From: JACMLD01 sp039919885
GTDB lineage: Bacteria; Bacteroidota; Bacteroidia; Chitinophagales; Chitinophagaceae
Length of the DNA stretch: 64,000 nucleotides
Direction of reading: 5' to 3'
Assembly (NCBI GenBank): GCA_039919885.1
Contig: JBDSEV010000075.1
Location: forward strand, 111,652 to 175,651
The position numbers were made by a program, and so were the translations under genes. The notes beneath the pieces are model-generated. The model saw nothing but the letters and a program-made list of their open reading frames with translations. It did not search any database and had not been told where the DNA came from. Shown piece by piece: positions 51,929 to 59,518 of the stretch (its first letter is position 1; every line of letters begins with the position of its first letter).

Positions 51929-52301
51929 AGCAGCAATTTAGACAGATATCTGCCAAAAAAAGTATAAGCAGCAAAATGTTGCGACAAAGGGGTCTTTTTC
52001 TGATACGAAGGATGGTAAAAGTCAAAAGTAAAAAGTAAAAAAGCGACGCGGCCGGAGGAAGTGACAAAAGTCAAAAGTAAAAATTCAAAAGTAAAAAAGC
52101 GGCGCGGCGGCGAATAGGCGAAGGAAAAGTAAAAATTCAAAAGTAAAAAAGCAACGCGGCGGGAGGACCTGGCAAAAGTCAAAAGGCAAAATTAAAAAGT
52201 AAAAAAGCAACGCGGTGGGGAACTGGCGAAGGAAAAGGAAAAAGCTACGCGGCGGCAAACAAGCGACGCAAAAGTTTTTGACTTTTGACTTTTTAATTAA
52301 T
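51929..52301. other. Intergenic stretch holding an A-rich repeat array
   Basis: This 373-base gap has no gene. Most of it is the repeat array at 52017-52294; the first 90 bases hold the LytS promoter region. Confidence 0.75.
52017..52294. repeat. A-rich tandem repeat array with GCGACGCGG cores
   Basis: Five or six units combine AAAAGTCAAAAGTAAAAA-type A-rich pieces with a GC core of the type AAGCGACGCGGCGG. The AAGC cores start at 52041, 52097, 52149, 52205, 52242 and 52261, so spacing is first 52-56 bases, then shrinks. The array ends in AAAAGTTTTTGACTTTTGAC, the complement of the A-rich part, so both ends can pair. It lies within eight bases of the stop of the 52302-53168 gene. Confidence 0.85.
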
Positions 52302-53168
52302 TCACTGCTTCCCCGGCGGTTCAAAAACAAATTTTACAGCAGCACTTTTTTCTTCGCTGGATGCAAGGCGCACTTCGTATTTTTTTAAGCCGGCGGTTAT
52401 TACCAGTAAGGCGGTATTGGGCGGAATCGAACCAAGGTTATCGGCGTACATCACCAGTTCGTATGGGGTATTCGGAAAAGCATTCAGGGAAATGCTGAGT
52501 GGCCTTGCCGTTAACATTTTCCGGTAGAGTAGCAACTTACCATTCAAGAGCACGGTGATGGTGTCGTTGTCAATTTCAGCATTGTCGTAAAAATCCAATT
52601 TAATATCGCCTGTGGGAATACTGAAAGTTTTTACCAGCTCCTTGCTTCGCGGTTGCAACCGGAGCTTTTTCTGCAGCGCTTGTAATTCAGGCGTTTGATC
52701 AACATCTACGCCGAAATCTGATGTTGCAACTTTTCTAAGTACAATTTTATAGGCAGGACAGGCATTGTTACTGCCATACTCGCGGCCCTTGCATTCTCCA
52801 CTCAGTATTTCTTCATCGCCGTTTTTGCTCCAACTCAGGTCATAGGTTTTAATACAGGGCACACATGCATCGGGAATACGTGTTTCCAGCAGTGTGTTCT
52901 CAACAATAACCATTCGTTTGGTGTTGCTGTTGTACCGGCCAATAAAATCGAGCTTCACATACCTGGAAGTATCATGGTAGTCGTAGGCCTTGCCACTGAG
53001 CGTATTGGCGGTGGGTATAAAATTAATTTGTATTTCGATGGTGTATTCCGGGAAACAGCCTCCCGGCGCCTGGGTAAGTTTACCGCGCCATATACCATTT
53101 AAATCCTGGCCATTGGTTTTGCAAGCGGTTAGCAGTACCAGTATAAAAAGCAAATTGCGCATCAGCAT
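52302..53168 (-). CDS. Secreted lipoprotein, unknown function (paralogue A)
   Basis: This 288-residue protein has a short lipoprotein signal (MRNLLFILVLLTACKTNG). It has an N-terminal part with DLNGIWRGKLTQ and a Cys-rich loop, and a C-terminal domain with NDTITVLLNGKLLLYRKML, NTPYELVMYADNLGSIPPNTALL and YEVRLASSEEKSAAVKFVFE. The C-terminal domain resembles a family I have seen in Bacteroidota secreted proteins of unknown role. It is a paralogue of the gene just upstream (63-base gap). The function is unknown. Confidence 0.8.
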   Translation of the reverse strand: MLMRNLLFILVLLTACKTNGQDLNGIWRGKLTQAPGGCFPEYTIEIQINFIPTANTLSGKAYDYHDTSRYVKLDFIGRYNSNTKRMVIVENTLLETRIPDACVPCIKTYDLSWSKNGDEEILSGECKGREYGSNNACPAYKIVLRKVATSDFGVDVDQTPELQALQKKLRLQPRSKELVKTFSIPTGDIKLDFYDNAEIDNDTITVLLNGKLLLYRKMLTARPLSISLNAFPNTPYELVMYADNLGSIPPNTALLVITAGLKKYEVRLASSEEKSAAVKFVFEPPGKQ

Positions 53169-53231
53169 AAATAAAAATCAAATTATCATTTAGCTGCCAA
53201 AGCGCGAGACTAAATAGGATGAGCGGTTGTA

Positions 53232-54383
53232 TTATCCCGGTTGCTCGTATTTAAAAATCACCACTGCATTCTTTTGCTCCGTGGAAGTGATGCGTACTTC
53301 ATATTGTTTATCGCCCGCTTTTACTACCATCAGCGAGGTGTTGGGCGGAATATCTCCCAGGTTATCTGCCACCATTACCAGTTCGTGGTAATCATTGTTC
53401 TCATCCATTTTCAATTTTAGTGTGATGGCAGTAGTGGTAAGCATCTGGTGCGCTATCACCAATTTTTTATCCAAATATACCGACACAGTATCGTGATCAA
53501 TGGTGCCATTATCATAGATGCTAATGGTAATCTCGTTCGCCTTTACGGAAATGGTCTGCACCACTTCATTCTCCCTGTTTTTCAGCACCAGCGGTATGAA
53601 TGCTGGTTCTTTCATTTTAAAATCATGGTCTTTCCGGGGCGTCAGTATCTCTGGTGCAACGGGTACTGCCCGGATGTCTTTATTTTTTGCAATTGGTGCC
53701 GGTCCGGTTGGCTTTTTTGCGGCATTGTTGCGGGCTGTTGCCGGGCCTTTCGCCAGCGGTGGTTTTTTTGTACCGGGGGTCGTGTTAACAGGTGGTTTCT
53801 TTAAACGGGCCATTGGCGGCGTACCCTTTGTTACGGTTTTGCCAGAATCAACAGGCTGATTTTTTTTCGCCAGGGGATTTGATTTTTCCTTTTCCCTCTT
53901 GGCTAAAAAAGGCTCTTTGTAAAAGTCTGACGTAACCACCCGGCGCAACAAGACATTTCCCCTGCCGCAAAACGAAGAATCGGTTTCGCGGTAGCTGCTG
54001 TATTTGCCTTCCAGGAATTCTTCGTCACCGTTTTTCGTATACTGTAAAAAACAGATCATCCAGCACGCGTAACTGCTGGACGCCATCTTCAACTCCAGCA
54101 ATTTCAGTTCCTGCAATACCACCTTGCCCGTAACAGGGTTGATGGTACCGCTGGATGCCGCTTTACCATAGAAAGCTGTTTTTTTATAAGAATATGTGAC
54201 ACCATTAAAAGATTTTCCACGCTGGTCTATCTGCACTTCATATTTGTACCGATCCTCCAGGTCGAATAAATTGGTCATCTTATTATCTGCCGCCACAAAA
54301 TTACCACGCCAGATGCCCGTGAGATCCTGGGAGAAAACAGGTATTGCCAATAAAAAAAACGCCAGGGTAAAGCATGTTCTCAT
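53232..54383 (-). CDS. Secreted protein with Lys/Pro-rich linker (paralogue B)
   Basis: This 383-residue protein has a signal peptide (RTCFTLAFFLLAIPVFSQ) and the same two parts as the downstream gene: DLTGIWRGNF at the start and HDTVSVYLDKKLVIAHQML, YHELVMVADNLGDIPPNTSLMVV and YEVRITSTEQKNAVVIFKYE at the end. Between them, residues about 165-245 are a Lys/Pro/Ala-rich linker (PLAKKNQPVDSGKTVTKGTPP) that paralogue A lacks. It has no lipobox. The pair appears to be a tandem duplication. The function is unknown. Confidence 0.8.
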   Translation of the reverse strand: MRTCFTLAFFLLAIPVFSQDLTGIWRGNFVAADNKMTNLFDLEDRYKYEVQIDQRGKSFNGVTYSYKKTAFYGKAASSGTINPVTGKVVLQELKLLELKMASSSYACWMICFLQYTKNGDEEFLEGKYSSYRETDSSFCGRGNVLLRRVVTSDFYKEPFLAKREKEKSNPLAKKNQPVDSGKTVTKGTPPMARLKKPPVNTTPGTKKPPLAKGPATARNNAAKKPTGPAPIAKNKDIRAVPVAPEILTPRKDHDFKMKEPAFIPLVLKNRENEVVQTISVKANEITISIYDNGTIDHDTVSVYLDKKLVIAHQMLTTTAITLKLKMDENNDYHELVMVADNLGDIPPNTSLMVVKAGDKQYEVRITSTEQKNAVVIFKYEQPG

Positions 54384-54464
54384 ACGTCCAAATTACAATT
54401 TCATTGCTCAAAAAAATCATTGCAATTTCACTGAAAACAAAAGGTTTATGTGCCAAGACTTCGT

Positions 54465-54472
54465 TAAATTTG
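54465..54472 (+). promoter_or_regulatory. Predicted -7 element of thrS
   Basis: TAAATTTG matches TAnnTTTG. A TTT near 54445 serves as a weak -33 element at 17-base spacing. About 120 bases of leader follow before the ATG. Confidence 0.5.
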
Positions 54473-54599
54473 CGGTTCTTAAAACAGGTTTCCCAACAGC
54501 GGGCAATTGCTCAGGAAAAGCCGCACCTTGTTAAACAATTAGGCGTTTACTGCTTTAATGTTTTCGCTGTGTGAAATCAAAGGAATTTAAAATAACGAG

Positions 54600-56534
54600 A
54601 TGATAAAGATTACACTGCCGGATGGCGCGGTAAAAGAATATGAAAAAGGAACCACTGCATTGCAGGTGGCGAAATCAATCAGTGAAGGACTGGCGAGAAA
54701 AGTACTGGCCGCGCAGGTAAATGGCCAGGTGTGGGATGCTACGCGGCCGATTAATAGCGATGCTTCCTTAAAATTATTGACCTGGGATGATAAAGATGGC
54801 AAATCAACTTTTTGGCATTCATCGGCCCACTTAATGGCAGAAGCGGTGGAAAGCATGTTCCCGGGCGTAAAATTCTGGGTAGGTCCGCCGCTCGACAATG
54901 GCTATTACTACGATATGGATTTGGGTGGTCGCCAATTAACGGAAGACGATCTCCGTAAATTGGAAGTAAAAATGAATGAACTGGCGAAGCAGGACAACAG
55001 CTACCAGCGGAAAGAAATTTCCAAGGCAGATGCGGTAAAATACTTCACTGACAAAGGCGACGAATACAAACTCGATTTACTCGGTAATTTAAAAGACGGT
55101 GAGATTACTTTGTATACACAGGGAAATTTTACCGATCTCTGCCGGGGCCCGCATCTCCCTGCAACCGGATCGATTAAAGCTATCAGGCTCACCAATATTT
55201 CCGGCGCTTATTGGAAGGGCGACGAAAAAAATAAAATGCTCACCCGTGTGTATGGCATTACCTTTCCTTCCAAAAAAGAATTGGATGAATACCTGCTGAT
55301 GCTGGAAGAAGCTAAGAAAAGAGATCACCGCAAGCTTGGTAAAGAACTCGGCATTTACACCATGGATGATGATGTTGGCCAGGGACTGATTATGTGGATG
55401 CCCAATGGTACCGTAATTATTGAAGAGCTGGAGAAATTGGCGAAAGAAACAGAGCGGGCCGCTGGCTATAAGAGAGTGGTTACGCCGCACATTGCCAAAG
55501 AGAGCATGTACATTACCAGTGGTCACCTTCCTTATTACGCAGACAGTATGTACCCGCCCATGGAAGTGGACGGTGAAAAATATTATTTAAAATCGATGAA
55601 TTGCCCGCATCATCATAAGATATATGCGGCAGAACCAAAAAGTTACCGTGACCTTCCCTACCGCATTGCGGAGTATGGTACGGTTTACCGATACGAGCAG
55701 AGTGGAGAATTATTTGGATTGATGCGGGTTCGCTGCCTGCACATGAATGATGCACATATCTACTGTACAAAAGAACAGTTTGCTTCAGAGTTCAGAGCGG
55801 TGAACGACATGTACCAGGAATATTTTAAAATATTTGGAATTGACAAGTACGTGATGCGTTTGAGTTTGCATGCGCCCGATAAATTGGGCAAAAAATATGT
55901 GAACGAGCCTGAACTGTGGATACAAACGGAAGAGATGGTTCGGCAGGTGCTCATTGAATCCAACATTCCTTACGTGGAAGTGCAGGATGAGGCGGCTTTT
56001 TACGGTCCTAAAATTGACGTTCAGATTTATAGTGTCATCGGGCGCGAATTTACGCTGGCCACTAACCAGGTAGATTTCTCGCAGGGGCGGAGTTTTAAAC
56101 TGGAATATACCAATGCAGAGAATCAGCCGGAGACCCCGTTGATTATTCACCGGGCGCCACTGGGTACCCACGAGCGCTTTATCGGGTTTTTGCTGGAACA
56201 TTATGCAGGTAAGCTGCCGGTTTGGCTAAGTCCGGTGCAGGTGAAAATTTTGCCAATCAGCGATAAATTTTTGCCTTATGCACAAACTATTTCTGAAAAG
56301 CTGAAAAATTCTGATATTCGTGCTGAGGTTGACGATCGGAATGAGAAAATAGGCAAAAAAATAAGGGATACTGAATTAATGAGAGTACCTTATATGCTGG
56401 TTGTGGGGGAGAAGGAGATGAATGAGCAGGCTGTGGCGGTGCGCAGGCAGGGCAAAGGTGACGCGGGGGTAAAACCGGTGGAGGAATTTATGGCAGAAAT
56501 TCTGACAGAAATTAAAGAAAGAAAAGGGGAATAA
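54600..56534 (+). CDS. thrS: Threonyl-tRNA synthetase
   Basis: This 644-residue enzyme has a TGS domain (MIKITLPDGAVKEYEKG), the editing domain (HSSAHLMAEAVESMFPG, LCRGPHLPATGSIKA), and the class II catalytic core: motif 2 region YRIAEYGTVYRYEQSGELFGLMRVRCLHMNDAHIYCT, metal ligand SMNCPHHHKIY, motif 3 GTHERFIGFLLEHY, and the anticodon-binding domain at the C-terminus. It charges tRNA-Thr. It heads the thrS-infC-rpmI-rplT group. Confidence 0.97.
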   Translation: MIKITLPDGAVKEYEKGTTALQVAKSISEGLARKVLAAQVNGQVWDATRPINSDASLKLLTWDDKDGKSTFWHSSAHLMAEAVESMFPGVKFWVGPPLDNGYYYDMDLGGRQLTEDDLRKLEVKMNELAKQDNSYQRKEISKADAVKYFTDKGDEYKLDLLGNLKDGEITLYTQGNFTDLCRGPHLPATGSIKAIRLTNISGAYWKGDEKNKMLTRVYGITFPSKKELDEYLLMLEEAKKRDHRKLGKELGIYTMDDDVGQGLIMWMPNGTVIIEELEKLAKETERAAGYKRVVTPHIAKESMYITSGHLPYYADSMYPPMEVDGEKYYLKSMNCPHHHKIYAAEPKSYRDLPYRIAEYGTVYRYEQSGELFGLMRVRCLHMNDAHIYCTKEQFASEFRAVNDMYQEYFKIFGIDKYVMRLSLHAPDKLGKKYVNEPELWIQTEEMVRQVLIESNIPYVEVQDEAAFYGPKIDVQIYSVIGREFTLATNQVDFSQGRSFKLEYTNAENQPETPLIIHRAPLGTHERFIGFLLEHYAGKLPVWLSPVQVKILPISDKFLPYAQTISEKLKNSDIRAEVDDRNEKIGKKIRDTELMRVPYMLVVGEKEMNEQAVAVRRQGKGDAGVKPVEEFMAEILTEIKERKGE

Positions 56535-56685
56535 TTTTTGTATTGCTAATACAGATGTGAATGCGGCAGCGGTGATAATGTCTTAAATTCACACTAAGAA
56601 AAAACATCACTAATTCTTCAGAAAACGACTTGCTAACAGCAAAAAGCGACCCGTTTCCTGGATATTTTTAAACTAAAATTTGTAA

Positions 56686-57429
56686 ATGGCATTTCCACCA
56701 AGGCCCCCGAGGGGCGCTTTCAATCCAAGGTTCAGAAAAGAACAACAACAAGAGCATCGCACCAACCACATGATACGCGTACCACAAGTACGGTTGGTAG
56801 GTGAAAACATTGAAGTAGGCGTATATTCTATCCAGGACGCGTTGCGTATGGCAAACGACCAGCAGCTTGACCTGGTAGAAATTTCTCCGCAGGCTGACCC
56901 GCCGGTTTGTAAAATAATTGATTACAATAAGTTTTTATACGAGAAGAAGAAGAAGGAAAAGGAGATGAAGGCAAACAGCAAAGTCTCCGAGGTGAAAGAG
57001 ATCCGTTTTACGCCCAATACGGATGATCATGACTTTGATTTTAAGGCAAAGCACGCAGAGAACTTTTTAAAAGATGGCAATAAGGTGAAAGCATACGTGC
57101 AGTTTAAGGGCCGTGCAATTCAGTTTAAAGAACGCGGAGAATTGTTGATTTTGAAATTTGCAGAACGCCTGGCGGAATTCGGCGTACTGGAAAGTTTACC
57201 GAAAATGGAAGGGAAGCGTATGCTGGCCATCTGGGCACCCAAAAGCCAGAAGAAAAAAACGGATAAGAATTCAGGACCAAAAGAACCGAGAGAGCCCCGG
57301 GAACCGAGAGCGCCACGGCCTGAACGACCAGAGGGTACACCACATGGACCGTTGAAGGTGACGGCCCCACAGGCTGCTGCAACAAGCACCGACGCAGCGC
57401 CCGCCGCCGCTGAACCCAAAGCAGAATAG
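56686..57429 (+). CDS. infC: Translation initiation factor IF-3
   Basis: This 247-residue factor has the usual two IF-3 domains (IRVPQVRLVGENIEVGVYSIQDALRMAN and VSEVKEIRFTPNTDDHDFDFKAKHAENFLKDGNKVKAYVQF) with an IIDYNKFLYEKKKKEKEM linker between them. Compared with typical IF-3 (about 180 residues) it has a roughly 60-residue tail rich in Pro, Arg, Glu and Ala (EPREPREPRAP). The start is an ordinary ATG; the autoregulatory AUU codon is absent. It ends at a strong terminator, so rpmI-rplT need their own promoter. Confidence 0.96.
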   Translation: MAFPPRPPRGAFNPRFRKEQQQEHRTNHMIRVPQVRLVGENIEVGVYSIQDALRMANDQQLDLVEISPQADPPVCKIIDYNKFLYEKKKKEKEMKANSKVSEVKEIRFTPNTDDHDFDFKAKHAENFLKDGNKVKAYVQFKGRAIQFKERGELLILKFAERLAEFGVLESLPKMEGKRMLAIWAPKSQKKKTDKNSGPKEPREPREPRAPRPERPEGTPHGPLKVTAPQAAATSTDAAPAAAEPKAE

Positions 57430-57451
57430 ATTTCACAAGTAATTGATATTT

Positions 57452-57481
57452 AGCAGCAATAGTGATATTGCTGCTTTTTTA
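57452..57481 (+). terminator. infC terminator
   Basis: AGCAGCAATA (57452-57461) pairs perfectly with TATTGCTGCT (57466-57475) around GTGA, followed by six T and ATTTT. It lies 22 bases after the infC stop. Confidence 0.92.
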
Positions 57482-57545
57482 TTTTAAGATATTGATAAAA
57501 CCCTGCAGCTGGGTTATATACAGGATCGAACTTCCGGGTGGGGCA

Positions 57546-57592
57546 GGGGTAAACCCAGCCCCTACGGCGGGGGGTAAACCCAGCCCCTACGG
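57546..57592. repeat. Two REP-like copies, 25-base period
   Basis: A 22-base element (GGGGTAAACCCAGCCCCTAC plus GG) occurs twice, at 57546-57567 and 57571-57592. It has AGGGG/CCCCT arms. Its complement begins GTAGGGGCTGGGTTTACCCC, a form very like dispersed intergenic palindromes known in other genomes. Confidence 0.8.
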
Positions 57593-57773
57593 TGCGTACC
57601 GTAAATGGGCATCGCATCTGCGGGTAGGAAAGTCACGGGCCAGTTTGCGCTGCGATAATTTAAATGCGAATCATTGGTGCTTTAGGGGTGGCGCTTGTAC
57701 CACCCAATTTGATTAACACACGATTACAGGCTAAATAAATTGGTCCCGACTGTGAACTTAGCCCCAAACCCCT

Positions 57774-57781
57774 TACCTTTG
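57774..57781 (+). promoter_or_regulatory. Predicted -7 element of rpmI-rplT
   Basis: TACCTTTG matches TAnnTTTG, 120 bases before the rpmI ATG. GTG at 57752-57754 stands in the -33 TTG position at 19-base spacing. Confidence 0.6.
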
Positions 57782-57849
57782 CAGCCCATTAAAAGCCTGT
57801 AGGATTGGCTTCACCAAAATCTTACTATTGCCCACACGGCCCCATAAGT

Positions 57850-57867
57850 GTCTTACCTGTGTAAGAC
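57850..57867 (+). promoter_or_regulatory. Hairpin in rpmI leader, possible L20 operator
   Basis: GTCTTAC (57850-57856) and GTAAGAC (57861-57867) pair perfectly around CTGT in the 5' leader, 35 bases before the rpmI start. L20 autoregulation through leader structures is established in other bacteria; this one is only a candidate. Confidence 0.4.
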
Positions 57868-57901
57868 CGCCAGCAGGGTAGCATTTAAAACCGCATGTAA
57901 T

Positions 57902-58099
57902 ATGCCTAAGGTTAAAACAAATTCGAGTGCCAAGAAACGTTTCAAAATAACGGGCACAGGAAAAATCACCTTTCAGAAAGCGTTTAAGCGCCACATCCTC
58001 ACCAAAAAGTCAACTAAACGTAAAAGAAACATGAGATTAAAAGGTACTGTCAGCCAGGCCAATTTATATTTCGTGAAACGCCTGCTCAGGCTGAAATAA
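57902..58099 (+). CDS. rpmI: Ribosomal protein bL35
   Basis: This 65-residue basic protein (MPKVKTNSSAKKRFKITGTGK, RHILTKKSTKRKRNMRLKGT) is a standard L35 of the large ribosomal subunit. The start is ATG 57902; the longer open frame to 57848 is not family-like. It is co-transcribed with rplT 46 bases downstream, from its own promoter after the infC terminator. Confidence 0.97.
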   Translation: MPKVKTNSSAKKRFKITGTGKITFQKAFKRHILTKKSTKRKRNMRLKGTVSQANLYFVKRLLRLK

Positions 58100-58145
58100 A
58101 CCGGGCTCCGGATTTTTATCTTTTTACAATTAAACTCATTTAGAT

Positions 58146-58490
58146 ATGCCACGTTCAGTAAATTCTGCTGCCTCCAAGCACCGCAGGAAAAAAATATTAA
58201 AACAAGCGAAAGGATATTATGGTAAACGTAAAAACGTTTATACCGTTGCAAAGAATATTGTTGAAAAGGGGATGACCTATGCTTACGTTGGACGTAAGCT
58301 GAAGAAAAGGGATTACCGTCGTTTATGGATTGCCCGTATCAATGCGGCTGTAAGGGCAGAAGGCCTTACGTATTCTGTATTCATGCACAAACTGAGTGAA
58401 AAAGGAATTGAACTTGATCGCAAGGTGCTGGCTGATTTGGCGATGAACAATCCCGCTACCTTTAAAGGCCTGGTGGATTCAGTTAAATAA
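58146..58490 (+). CDS. rplT: Ribosomal protein bL20
   Basis: This 114-residue protein (MPRSVNSAASKHRRKKILKQAKGYYG, YAYVGRKLKKRDYRRLWIARINAAVRAEGLTYSVFMHKL) is a standard L20, needed for early assembly of the large subunit and, in several bacteria, a repressor of its own operon. It is last in the operon and has a terminator just after it. Confidence 0.97.
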   Translation: MPRSVNSAASKHRRKKILKQAKGYYGKRKNVYTVAKNIVEKGMTYAYVGRKLKKRDYRRLWIARINAAVRAEGLTYSVFMHKLSEKGIELDRKVLADLAMNNPATFKGLVDSVK

Positions 58491-58507
58491 TTTTTCTTTT
58501 TATAGCG

Positions 58508-58539
58508 TCCCGGTTGCAACCCTGTAACCGGGATTTTTT
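58508..58539 (+). terminator. rplT terminator
   Basis: TCCCGGTT (58508-58515) pairs with AACCGGGA (58526-58533) around a ten-base loop, followed by six T. It lies 17 bases after the rplT stop. Confidence 0.88.
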
Positions 58540-58599
58540 ATGCGCAACAGGCATTGCGTACCCGCAGTTGTAAACAGCTGCGCCCCGCCAACGAAAAAT

Positions 58600-59511
58600 T
58601 CAATTAACCGGTTCCCATTTTTTGCTGTCCCGATTAAAAGCAAAACGGTAAACTGTTTCCTGTTTTTCTGTAGGGGCTACCAAATTAAAATTGAATTCCA
58701 TTCCATATACTTCCAGGCTGCCGTCTTTGTTGGTTTTGATGCGCCTTACTTTGTCATCGCCACGCGCGCCGCGCCCGTTGAGTGAAAATTCAAACTGTGC
58801 TGGTCCATTAAAATCGCCGTTCTTATCCAGCGCAATTGAAAATACGTCTGCAGTCCGGGCTTTACCAAAAAATAACCTCCGTTCTCCGCTGGTAAAAGCA
58901 ATGCCCATCCCTAGTACATCCATGCCCGTTAGTTTATTCATTATTTTACCGGTGGCACCATCTACCTGGTAGATACAACCGCGCTCATTATTTCGATCGC
59001 TGCCCGCAACACTACTCACGTACAATGATCCGCTCTCACACAGGTACACCATACCAATGATGCCGTAGGGATTTTGATCAGTCAGGCTATCAGGAACCGG
59101 CAGCTTTACAAAAGCGGCCATAATGCCCGTTTGACCATCAATTTTATAAATGGTATTCTGCGCCGCAGCTGGATTATTAAGTACGTTAATGAAGGGCGCT
59201 GGACTGGTAAAGATGTTTCCCAGGTTGTCCAGTTGTATCGGCGCCAGCCAGCCGGCTTTTTTCCAGCTGCTGTCCTGGTATTTTTTTGTAGTTCCTGCCT
59301 GCAGGCGTTGCGGATCAATGGCTTCCAGCAATACCAGGCCCATGGTTTTTTTTTCTGAGGTACTGAAATAGGCATTCTTTGCAGTAAACCCCATGCGGGC
59401 AACAAATGGCGGCACCAGCTTGCAGTTGTTATCACTGTACGCTACTTTGCCGTGTTCACCGCAACCCGGCAACAAAAAGAAAATAACAATAGCAAAGAGG
59501 ATCGGCTTCAT
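58600..59511 (-). CDS. Secreted lipoprotein, beta-propeller-like, unknown function
   Basis: This 303-residue protein has a lipoprotein signal (KPILFAIVIFFLLPGCGEH, lipid Cys 17). The rest contains short repeated strands with a propeller-like feel (GIIGMVYLCESGSLYVSSVAGSD, GCIYQVDGATGKIMNKLTG, GMGIAFTSGERRLFFGKARTADVFSIALDKNGDFNG), resembling SMP-30/NHL-type folds. I cannot assign a family. It starts seven bases after the stop of the larger lipoprotein gene, so the two are co-transcribed and may act together at the outer membrane. Confidence 0.72.
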   Translation of the reverse strand: MKPILFAIVIFFLLPGCGEHGKVAYSDNNCKLVPPFVARMGFTAKNAYFSTSEKKTMGLVLLEAIDPQRLQAGTTKKYQDSSWKKAGWLAPIQLDNLGNIFTSPAPFINVLNNPAAAQNTIYKIDGQTGIMAAFVKLPVPDSLTDQNPYGIIGMVYLCESGSLYVSSVAGSDRNNERGCIYQVDGATGKIMNKLTGMDVLGMGIAFTSGERRLFFGKARTADVFSIALDKNGDFNGPAQFEFSLNGRGARGDDKVRRIKTNKDGSLEVYGMEFNFNLVAPTEKQETVYRFAFNRDSKKWEPVN

Positions 59512-59518
59512 GTTAGGA

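Larger units (their letters stand above)
57430..57901. other. 472-base infC-rpmI gap: terminator, REP repeats, promoter, leader
   Basis: No gene is present. In order the gap holds the infC terminator, two REP-like copies, a hairpin (GGGTGG 57686-57691 with CCACCC 57700-57705), a promoter element and a structured leader; the main elements are listed separately. Confidence 0.75.

Noticed and set aside
52017..52294. Coding low-complexity frames in the A-rich array
   Set aside because: Lys/Phe-rich frames of 81-85 codons are by-products of the repeat and lack any start context or domain.
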